Assembly (NCBI GenBank): GCA_023392755.1
Contig: JAEWNM010000103.1
Coordinates: 1 to 7,430, forward strand
Reading direction: 5' to 3'
DNA from: Bacillota bacterium
GTDB taxonomy: Bacteria > Bacillota > Clostridia > Christensenellales > Aristaeellaceae
Length of the DNA stretch: 7,430 nt
Each line of letters starts with the position of its first letter. The stretch's first letter is position 1. Both the position numbers and the translations under genes were made by a program. Below are positions 1 through 5,633 of this stretch, piece after piece. Under the pieces are notes generated by a model. It saw nothing but the letters and a program-made list of their open reading frames with translations. It had not been told where the DNA came from and did no database searches.

Positions 1-703
1 ACATATCGCTGTCGGAGAGGTACAGGAAGGCGTTGAAGTAAGCGTTCCAGTGGCCGACGGCGTAGTACAGGGCGATTACCGCCAGGATGGGTTTTGACAG
101 GGGAAGAACAATCTTCAGGATGAAGCGGATGTCCGTGCAGCCGTCCAGCTGTGCCGCTTCCAGCAATTCATCCGGGATGGTGGACTGGAAATACGTGCGT
201 GTGAGGATCATGTGGTAAGCGGCCATGGCGGTGGGAAGCAGCATGGCCCACCGGGTGTGTATGATGCCAAGGTTGCTCACCAGGATATAAGAAGGGATCA
301 TGCCGCCGGAGAAGAACATGGTGAACGTGAACAGGAGCATCACCACGCGCCTGGGGGAGAAATCCTTGCGGGACAGGGGATACGCCGCCATAACGGTGAG
401 CGCAACGTTTATCAGTGTGCCGGCGGCTGTGTAAAGCAGCGTGTTAGCGTACCCTTTGACCACCATGGGATATTTGAAAACCGCTTCGTACCCCTTTACG
501 TTAAGTCCAATGGGGTACAGCCAGACTTTTCCTGAAAGCACGGCGTTGGAATCGCTGAAGGAGCTGCTGATGACCACGACGATGGGGTAGATGGTAATCA
601 GCATGCAGATGAGCAGGAAGCCGTTTACCAGATAGTCGAATACCACATCCCACCCGGTGGAATGGATGATGCGCTTTTTATTGAAAAGTGCCGTGCCAAG
701 CAT
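1..703 (-). CDS. YtcP-type carbohydrate ABC transporter permease (CUT1 family), C-terminus beyond window edge
   Basis: Inner-membrane subunit of an ABC importer for sugars or oligosaccharides, expected to pair with the LplB-type permease encoded just upstream. The frame is open from an ATG at 703 to the window edge, giving 234 residues with no stop; relatives are about 290-300 residues, so roughly the last fifth is missing. Hydrophobic segments lie at about residues 25-46, 86-109, 119-143, 153-170 and 205-222. The cytoplasmic EAA loop that docks on the ATPase is at about 181-201: it begins LEAAQLDG and ends IVLP, the hallmark of binding-protein-dependent permeases. The N-terminal NGFLLICMLITIYP and the segment FFSGGMIPSYI are typical of the YtcP group. 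The start is supported by GAGG at 711-714, seven bases upstream. It lies 38 bases after the stop of the LplB gene, so the two are probably one operon. The sugar transported cannot be told from the sequence. Confidence 0.93.
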   Translation of the reverse strand, partial: MLGTALFNKKRIIHSTGWDVVFDYLVNGFLLICMLITIYPIVVVISSSFSDSNAVLSGKVWLYPIGLNVKGYEAVFKYPMVVKGYANTLLYTAAGTLINVALTVMAAYPLSRKDFSPRRVVMLLFTFTMFFSGGMIPSYILVSNLGIIHTRWAMLLPTAMAAYHMILTRTYFQSTIPDELLEAAQLDGCTDIRFILKIVLPLSKPILAVIALYYAVGHWNAYFNAFLYLSDSDM

Positions 704-741
704 ACATGTTCCTCACTTCCGTCAAAATGTGCCGTCTGTCC

Positions 742-1698
742 CTAGAACAGGCCGCTGTCATTGATGCGGTTGGCCAGGGTGTTAAAGAAAATGAGCAGGA
801 TGAAGTTGACGGCGGAGTTGAACAGCCCTACGGCTGTGGAATACGAGAAATTGGGAATCTCCGACCCGATGCTTTGCTGGTAGATATAGGTGCTGATGAT
901 TTGCGAGGTGGAGATGTTCATGGTGTTTTGCATCAGGTACACCTTTTCGAAACCAACGGACATGATGTGCCCCAGATTCAATATCAGCAGGATGGTGGCC
1001 GTTGGCATAATGCCCGGCAGGTCCACATGCCATGCCCGCTGGAACTTGTTGGCGCCGTCCACCGTGGCGGCCTCATGCAGCGTGGGGTCGATGCCGGCCA
1101 GCGCGGCAATATAAATGATGGAAGAGTAGCCCATGGTCTGCCAGACGCCCGACCATACGTACAGGTGCGGGAAGTATGCCGCTTTTGTCAAAAAGGAGAT
1201 GCGTTCGCCCGTGATCATTGCTATAACGGTATTGACAACGCCCGTCTTCTCTGCCAGAAACTGATTGAGCATGCTCACAACCACTGTAATGGACAGAAAA
1301 TACGGCGCGTAGGTTGCCATTTGCACCGTTTTTTTAAAGCCCGTATGCGTGCAGGAATGGATGCACAGCGCCAGCAGTATCGGTATGGGGAAACCGGCTA
1401 TCAGGGAATAAACACTCAGCGTCAGTGTGTTTTTCAGTATGCGGCCAAAGTTGTACGCGCCGAAGAATCGCTCAAAATGCTTGAAGCCCGCCCAGTCGCT
1501 GCCCAGTATGCCCTTGGCCGGGTTGAAGTCCTTGAATGCGATCAGCACGCCGTACATGGCGCCGTAATGGAAGATGAACAGGTACGCAAGCGGTAATATA
1601 ATCAGTATATATAATTGATAGCGCCTCATTTCCCTGGCAAACCGCTTTTTCCATCTTTCTCCCCGTGCGCCGGCACCGCCTCTGTTCACATGTTCCAC
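742..1698 (-). CDS. LplB-type carbohydrate ABC transporter permease (CUT1 family)
   Basis: Membrane permease subunit, 318 residues, a normal family length, likely forming a heterodimer with the downstream YtcP-type subunit to import a sugar or oligosaccharide. A basic N-terminus (about residues 12-26) precedes a first membrane helix at about 28-47; further hydrophobic stretches are at about 92-114, 129-149, 180-203, 230-250 and 287-308. The motif YGVLIAFKDFNP (about 49-60) after the first helix and the EAA loop at about 209-228, beginning EAATVDGANK and ending DLP, are strong LplB-family signatures. I place the start at GTG 1698 because GGAGG at 1706-1710 is seven bases upstream; a TTG in the same frame at 1704 would leave only one base between ribosome site and start. 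The gene reads away from the divergent AraC-type regulator. No ATPase gene is seen; many systems of this type borrow a shared MsmX-like ATPase. Confidence 0.95.
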   Translation of the reverse strand: MEHVNRGGAGARGERWKKRFAREMRRYQLYILIILPLAYLFIFHYGAMYGVLIAFKDFNPAKGILGSDWAGFKHFERFFGAYNFGRILKNTLTLSVYSLIAGFPIPILLALCIHSCTHTGFKKTVQMATYAPYFLSITVVVSMLNQFLAEKTGVVNTVIAMITGERISFLTKAAYFPHLYVWSGVWQTMGYSSIIYIAALAGIDPTLHEAATVDGANKFQRAWHVDLPGIMPTATILLILNLGHIMSVGFEKVYLMQNTMNISTSQIISTYIYQQSIGSEIPNFSYSTAVGLFNSAVNFILLIFFNTLANRINDSGLF

Positions 1699-1705
1699 AG
1701 GCAAA

Positions 1706-1710
1706 CCTCC
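1706..1710 (-). promoter_or_regulatory. Ribosome binding site that decides the LplB-type permease start
   Basis: On the minus strand the sequence GGAGG is followed by seven bases (TTTGCCT) and then GTG. This spacing is ideal for the GTG at 1698 and far too short for the upstream TTG at 1704, so GTG is the better start. Confidence 0.75.
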
Positions 1711-1755
1711 CGATGGCTGATTTCACTCCGCCCGCTGGGGGCATTGGTTAATGAA

Positions 1756-1785
1756 AGTATAGCCCGGGTCAAACACACATGTAAA
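1756..1785 (-). promoter_or_regulatory. Predicted sigma-A-type promoter for the permease operon
   Basis: Read on the minus strand, TTTACA (1785-1780) and TATACT (1761-1756) are separated by 18 bases. Each hexamer matches five of six positions of the consensus. Transcription would begin near 1749, giving a leader of about 50 bases before the GTG at 1698. The -35 box lies inside one of the repeated blocks of this intergenic region, which would suit control by a regulator bound beside it. No start-site data are available, so this is a prediction. Confidence 0.55.
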
Positions 1786-1825
1786 GTTGAAATGCATGAC
1801 ATAGCGTGATTTGTTTACCCGGGAT
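1761..1825. repeat. Imperfect inverted repeat around CCCGGG in the divergent promoter region
   Basis: AGCCCGGGTCAAACA at 1761-1775 is mirrored by TGTTTACCCGGGAT at 1812-1825, with one base skipped in the right arm and one mismatch. The left arm lies within the spacer of the predicted permease promoter. CCCGGG is itself a palindrome, so part of the match is trivial; the flanking TGTTT makes it more notable. It could be an operator for a second regulator, but nothing shows this directly. Confidence 0.25.
1778..1802. repeat. Repeated intergenic block, copy 1 (candidate regulator site at the permease promoter)
   Basis: This block contains CATGTAAAGTTGA at 1778-1790 and TGAAATGCATGACAT at 1788-1802. 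Both parts recur, in the same order and orientation, at 1860-1896. It overlaps the -35 hexamer of the predicted permease promoter and extends upstream of it, the position in which AraC-family activators commonly bind. That it is a binding site for the adjacent regulator is inference. Confidence 0.4.
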
Positions 1826-1859
1826 CGCCCGCCGCAAGGGATTTTGTCGCAACTTGCTG

Positions 1860-1896
1860 CATGTAAAAGGTTGACTACAGTGAAATTGTTGACATG
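1860..1896. repeat. Repeated intergenic block, copy 2 (candidate regulator site)
   Basis: This block contains CATGTAAAAGGTTGA at 1860-1874 and TGAAATTGTTGACAT at 1881-1895. The second element matches copy 1 at the outer six bases on each side (TGAAAT and TGACAT) with a divergent three-base centre. Compared with copy 1, the two parts are pushed apart by about 11 bases, close to one helical turn, so a protein could contact the same face of the DNA in both. A third short match, CTTGTAAA, is at 1919-1926 over the predicted regulator promoter. Confidence 0.38.
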
Positions 1897-1919
1897 TTGC
1901 CCAATTTCGAAGGTTCCAC

Positions 1920-1949
1920 TTGTAAATGCCGCCGGCCATGTATTATACT
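1920..1949 (+). promoter_or_regulatory. Predicted promoter of the AraC-type regulator gene
   Basis: TATACT at 1944-1949 is a good -10 box, preceded after 18 bases by a weak -35 box TTGTAA at 1920-1925 (four of six consensus positions). A start near 1956 would leave a leader of about 30 bases before the ATG at 1987. The weak -35 overlaps a CTTGTAAA element like those in the repeated blocks, so autoregulation is possible but unproven. Confidence 0.45.
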
Positions 1950-1986
1950 TGCGCTACCGTTGATTGCGGCATAGGGGGGAAATACA

Positions 1987-4269
1987 ATGCGCAGCAGGCA
2001 TAGTGTCATGCTGAACTTTCTTTTGTCATACGCAGCGATTCTCGCTGTCCTCCTGGCTATATGGATTGTGTCGTTTTCCTATATGCGCGACAACGCGGAG
2101 CAAAACGTGGTAAGGGCAAATCTGTCGGTTCTGGACCAGTGCCAGAAGCTGCTGGATGAAAAGCTTAACGGAATCGCCCAGATGGCATCCAGCATCATGA
2201 CGCAGCCGCTGGTTGAGAGCTTTATGTTTGTGGAGCCGCCTTTGAGGGATTCGGATTACGGCCTGCTGGGCAGGCTTGTAAAGGTATTCTCCAGCTATAC
2301 CATCGCCAGTCCCTTCGTTCACCATACCGTCGTCTATTTCCACGATTCCCGTACGATTGTCACCCCCTACGGCGCGTCCGCCCGCGAGAAGCTGGCCTAT
2401 GATTTCTACCTGGGCTACCAGGGGATTGGCTTTGAGCAATTCGAGGCGCTTCTCAAATCCTCCACCGGCTCCGGCCTGTGGCCCTCTCAAACGATCAGCG
2501 TGCGGGGGAAGAGCGACCGCTATATTTCCTATGTGTATACCACCATGCTTTCAACCATCAAAAGCCATACCGCCAGCATCATCGCTCTGATCCCCGAGAG
2601 CACCATCACCGCCAACTTCAAAAGCCTGAACGAATTGGGCGCCAGCCACTATATGCTGCTGGACGGGAACAATCAGCTGCTTTTCAGCAGCAATGATTTT
2701 AAAGCGCTGGTGCCCGAAGCCGTCGGCTCTCGGGCCGGCGTGCGCAAGCTTACCCTGTCCGGTCAGCAGACGCTGCTGATCAAGGTTGTTTCCCAAAAAA
2801 GCGGCATGGCTTCCGTGGCGACGGTGCCTTATTCCGTGATCGAGGGAAAGCTTTCGCCCCTCAACCGCACGTTTTTGACCATGTTTGCCTCCGCCGTCGT
2901 TATCGGCGTACTCCTGTCCCTGTTGCTGGTGCATTTCAACACACGCCCGTTAAAGCTTCTGGCGCGCAAGCTGCGCGCCCACGCCGGCGGCGGGGACCCC
3001 GGTTTCAGCTATACAGCCTTTGACTCTTCCATTACCAATATGCTCAACGTGAACAACAGCCTGACGCAAAAGCTGGAAAGCCAAAAATACATGCTGGACA
3101 TGGCCTTCCGCGAGCGCCTTTTCCAGAGGGGATTTGACAGCCTGAGCGACCTTATGGAGCAAAGCCTTGCCGTGGGCATCCGCGTTGCGGAAGGCCGTCA
3201 TGCGGTATTTGTGATCCGCATTGACGAGTACGTCAGCGGCATCCAGCCGGAAAACACGGAATTGCTCCGGGTGTTCCATATCGCTGTTTTGGATACATTG
3301 CGGGCCATACCCGGGTTCAGCAGCATGACCCACCTGATCGGCATGAACAAGATTGCAGCGCTGTACGGCTGGCCGGGGGAGCGGGACCTGCGCGTCTGCA
3401 TGGCGGAAATACAGCATGCGCTCAAGCGGGTATATATCGGGGAGGTGCGCGTTCATCTGTCCATTGGCGTCAGCAATCCGTTCACCTCTCTACTGGATGT
3501 CCGCAACGCCTGTGAGGAAGCCGACCGCGCCCTGGAGTATTCCGGCATAGAGACGGACACCGCCACCTGCTACGCGGATATTCCCGCCTGTACGCTTCCG
3601 TTTTACTATCCTGTGGAGAAGGAAACGCAGCTTATGCGCCTTGTCCGGTCAGGGGACGAGGCGGAGGCGCTGGAGGTTTTCACGGCGCTGTTCAACCGCA
3701 ATTTCAGGCAGATGACGCTGTCGGAGCAGATGCTAAGGCAAATCACCTACGATATGAAGAGCACCTTCATCCACCTGATCTGCGAAATTTCCGGCAGCAC
3801 CGGCGCAAATCTTGCTAATCTGCATTCCCAGCTGATCACCCTGCGCGGCAGCGATTCCATCGAGCAGCAGTCGGAGCTTTTCACCGGCGCTCTCAAGGCG
3901 TTGTGCGCGTGTGTGAACGGGCACAAAAAGGAGGCCAGGAGTGAACTGGCCGAGCGTATCATCGCCTATATCGAGGCCCACTGCACCGACGAAAACATGA
4001 GCCTGGCCGGCGTAGCCGACCAGTTCCGCCTCTCCCAGGCATATTTGTCCAGGCTCATCAAGCTCCATTCCAACCGCACATTCTCCGAATATATCGAGGG
4101 GATGCGCATCCAGCTGGCCAAGCGGTACCTGCTTAGCAGCAATCTGAGCATCAACGAGGTGGTTTCAAGGACGGGTTACAGCAGCACCAACACATTCTTC
4201 AAGGCGTTCAAGCGCACATATGGCATGAGCCCCTCTACATTCAGGAACGCACCTCCCAGGGAGAATTAG
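1987..4269 (+). CDS. Membrane-anchored sensor with C-terminal AraC/XylS-type DNA-binding domain (YesN-like)
   Basis: A 760-residue one-protein sensor and transcription regulator, probably controlling nearby sugar uptake genes. A membrane helix at about residues 9-33 and a second at about 295-317 bracket an extracytoplasmic region of about 260 residues, which by family knowledge is likely a Cache-like sensing domain. After TM2 comes a short juxtamembrane linker (about 318-365) in the place of a HAMP region. Residues about 370-520 resemble a degenerate GGDEF fold: the stretch LSIGVSNPFTSL and the later ACEEADRALEY fit its C-terminal half, but no GGDEF signature is present, so cyclic-di-GMP synthesis is not expected. 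A helical linker follows. The AraC domain is at about 655-757: first helix-turn-helix about 671-699 (SLAGVADQFRLSQAYLSRL), second about 720-753 with GYSSTNTFFKAFKRTYGMSP, the conserved family signature. The ATG at 1987 has a ribosome site AGGGGGGA ending six bases upstream. It diverges from the permease operon. The ligand is unknown. Confidence 0.94.
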   Translation: MRSRHSVMLNFLLSYAAILAVLLAIWIVSFSYMRDNAEQNVVRANLSVLDQCQKLLDEKLNGIAQMASSIMTQPLVESFMFVEPPLRDSDYGLLGRLVKVFSSYTIASPFVHHTVVYFHDSRTIVTPYGASAREKLAYDFYLGYQGIGFEQFEALLKSSTGSGLWPSQTISVRGKSDRYISYVYTTMLSTIKSHTASIIALIPESTITANFKSLNELGASHYMLLDGNNQLLFSSNDFKALVPEAVGSRAGVRKLTLSGQQTLLIKVVSQKSGMASVATVPYSVIEGKLSPLNRTFLTMFASAVVIGVLLSLLLVHFNTRPLKLLARKLRAHAGGGDPGFSYTAFDSSITNMLNVNNSLTQKLESQKYMLDMAFRERLFQRGFDSLSDLMEQSLAVGIRVAEGRHAVFVIRIDEYVSGIQPENTELLRVFHIAVLDTLRAIPGFSSMTHLIGMNKIAALYGWPGERDLRVCMAEIQHALKRVYIGEVRVHLSIGVSNPFTSLLDVRNACEEADRALEYSGIETDTATCYADIPACTLPFYYPVEKETQLMRLVRSGDEAEALEVFTALFNRNFRQMTLSEQMLRQITYDMKSTFIHLICEISGSTGANLANLHSQLITLRGSDSIEQQSELFTGALKALCACVNGHKKEARSELAERIIAYIEAHCTDENMSLAGVADQFRLSQAYLSRLIKLHSNRTFSEYIEGMRIQLAKRYLLSSNLSINEVVSRTGYSSTNTFFKAFKRTYGMSPSTFRNAPPREN

Positions 4270-4294
4270 CCTCAAAAAATTTCCCGGCGCCCGC

Positions 4295-4323
4295 GCTTGG
4301 CGGCAAATCCGCCGGGCTGTTTT
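4295..4323 (+). terminator. Possible intrinsic terminator after the regulator gene
   Basis: GCTTGGCGG (4295-4303) and CCGCCGGGC (4309-4317) form a nine-pair stem with two G-T pairs and a five-base loop CAAAT, followed by TGTTTT. An alternative longer-range pairing is CCCGGCG (4283-4289) with CGCCGGG (4310-4316). The T-run is short and interrupted, so termination may be partial and the MFS gene could receive readthrough. A run of six T at 4333-4338 lies further on without its own strong stem. Confidence 0.45.
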
Positions 4324-4399
4324 CCGCATGCCTTTTTTATAGGGCCTATAAGCGCCCGCCTGATTTATCCCGACTATGCTCATGGAAGGCGATATGCAA

Positions 4400-5602
4400 A
4401 TGAAGATCAGTTTATCCAGTTTCCTGCATTTTTCAAAAAACGCGAAAGTATTTCTTTTAACGGAAATCTGCTTTGGTTTTGCCACGGGCTTATTGTCTGT
4501 ACACCTGAACTTTTATCTGCGCTCCGCCGGGCTTGAACCTTATGCCATCGGCCATGTCAGCATGGCGGGCGCCATTGCCACCGCCCTTTTTGCCCTTGTG
4601 GCCAGCCGCTTTTCCAACCGCCGCGGGTATTACCCGGTATGCATGCTGGGCGGGCTGATGCAGGGCTTTGGGCTGTTTGCCGTGGCCGCCACGGATTCCA
4701 TGGTTTTTATCATCTCCGGCCAGGTGCTGTACGCTGTGGGGCTCACCTGTATCCATGCCGTGGAATTTCCTTATGTCACGGCCATGACGGAACCAGAGCA
4801 CAAATCCAGCGCCTATTTTTACCTGATTCTGGTGTTCTCCATTTCCTCCATTCTGGGCAACGTATCCGGCGGATGGGTGCTTAACATGAATGCGGCGGCG
4901 GTTAATCCTTACCGCCTGAGCATACTTGCAAGCGGCGGCGGCTTTGTGCTGCTGACGCTGCTAAGGCTGAAGCTGCCCAACATCGCCCCTGCGAAAAAGG
5001 TAAAGGTGGCCGGATTTTGGAAGCTGCTCACAAAACCCAATACCAGGTGGTTCTTTTTATACCATTTTGGCTTTGCCATGACGATTTCGCTGCTTTCCTC
5101 CATGCTGAACCTGATCTACAAGGAGGTATTCGGCTTTGCCGATGTGCTGGTTGGCCAGCTGTTTTCCGGCGCCTCCCTTTTGACATTCCTGGCGCTTTTG
5201 ATATTGCCGGGTATCGTCAAACGCCGCTCGGCCGACCATGTGGCCATGCTTTCCCTGGCGGCGCTGGTGCTCATATTCGCTTTGTCCATCGCGGCTCCGC
5301 CGCCGCTTTTCGCGGCGCTGGCGCTTATGCGCGCGGCCCTTTCACAGGTGTTTCCCGTTGTCATCGAATCCAGGATGCTGGCAGCCATCCCTCCCGAAAA
5401 CCAGGGCACCTACGCCGGGCTTCGAATACTGTCCAACAGCATCGGGCAGGGCATAGGCGCCAACATTACGGGCTATCTGCTGAGCTTTGTGGATTACAGG
5501 TGGCTTATGCTTTGCGGTGTTGTTTTCGCGGCGGGAAATTTTCTTTTGTACACCTTCCGCTGCCGGCCGAATCTGGACCGCCCGGCGGAGAAGGCATTAT
5601 AA
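4400..5602 (+). CDS. Major facilitator superfamily transporter, 12 predicted helices
   Basis: Cytoplasmic-membrane secondary transporter of 400 residues. Twelve hydrophobic segments can be marked at about 16-40, 50-69, 79-97, 103-124, 137-157, 172-190, 215-238, 250-270, 281-298, 302-322, 341-362 and 367-386, with a central basic loop at about 191-214, the usual 6+6 arrangement. The loop between helices 2 and 3 reads SRFSNRRGYYP, a degenerate form of MFS motif A that keeps the basic residues and glycine. The late segment PPENQGTYAGLRILSNSIGQ resembles helix-11 regions of sugar and drug transporters of the superfamily. Start: ATGs in frame lie at 4376, 4382, 4394 and 4400. The first has no ribosome site; AAGG at 4386-4389, extending as AAGGCGAT, best suits 4400, with 4394 as alternative. 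The gene ends 31 bases before the GH3 gene, so the two are probably co-transcribed. The substrate is unknown; a sugar or glycoside is inferred from context only. Confidence 0.88.
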   Translation: MKISLSSFLHFSKNAKVFLLTEICFGFATGLLSVHLNFYLRSAGLEPYAIGHVSMAGAIATALFALVASRFSNRRGYYPVCMLGGLMQGFGLFAVAATDSMVFIISGQVLYAVGLTCIHAVEFPYVTAMTEPEHKSSAYFYLILVFSISSILGNVSGGWVLNMNAAAVNPYRLSILASGGGFVLLTLLRLKLPNIAPAKKVKVAGFWKLLTKPNTRWFFLYHFGFAMTISLLSSMLNLIYKEVFGFADVLVGQLFSGASLLTFLALLILPGIVKRRSADHVAMLSLAALVLIFALSIAAPPPLFAALALMRAALSQVFPVVIESRMLAAIPPENQGTYAGLRILSNSIGQGIGANITGYLLSFVDYRWLMLCGVVFAAGNFLLYTFRCRPNLDRPAEKAL

Positions 5603-5619
5603 TGCAATAAAACATGTAT

Positions 5620-5624
5620 GGAGG
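5620..5624 (+). promoter_or_regulatory. Ribosome binding site of the GH3 gene
   Basis: GGAGG lies nine bases before the ATG at 5634. Two nearer-upstream ATGs, at 5614 and 5618, are out of frame with the enzyme, so 5634 is the only sensible start. Confidence 0.75.
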
Positions 5625-5633
5625 AACGGCTTT

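Noticed and set aside
688..1596. A 302-codon open frame on the plus strand opposite the LplB-type permease gene
   Set aside because: The minus-strand frame has conserved permease motifs and a good ribosome site; the plus-strand translation has no family features and appears to be a shadow.
1889..1894. Perfect TTGACA -35 hexamer upstream of the regulator gene
   Set aside because: No acceptable -10 box lies 16-18 bases downstream (the expected position reads GGTTCC). The good -10 at 1944 is too far away, so I preferred the weaker -35 at 1920.
4339..4349. Short palindrome ATAGG-G-CCTAT before the MFS gene
   Set aside because: Five-base arms are expected by chance and there is no partner site or link to a promoter.
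4324..4399. Possible promoter just upstream of the MFS gene (TATAAG at 4347-4352)
   Set aside because: No -35-like hexamer at proper spacing was found. The MFS gene may be served by readthrough or by a promoter type I cannot recognise.
4376..4399. Longer N-terminus for the MFS transporter starting at ATG 4376
   Set aside because: No Shine-Dalgarno sequence precedes 4376, while an AAGG-type site within the extra segment is well placed for the ATG at 4400.
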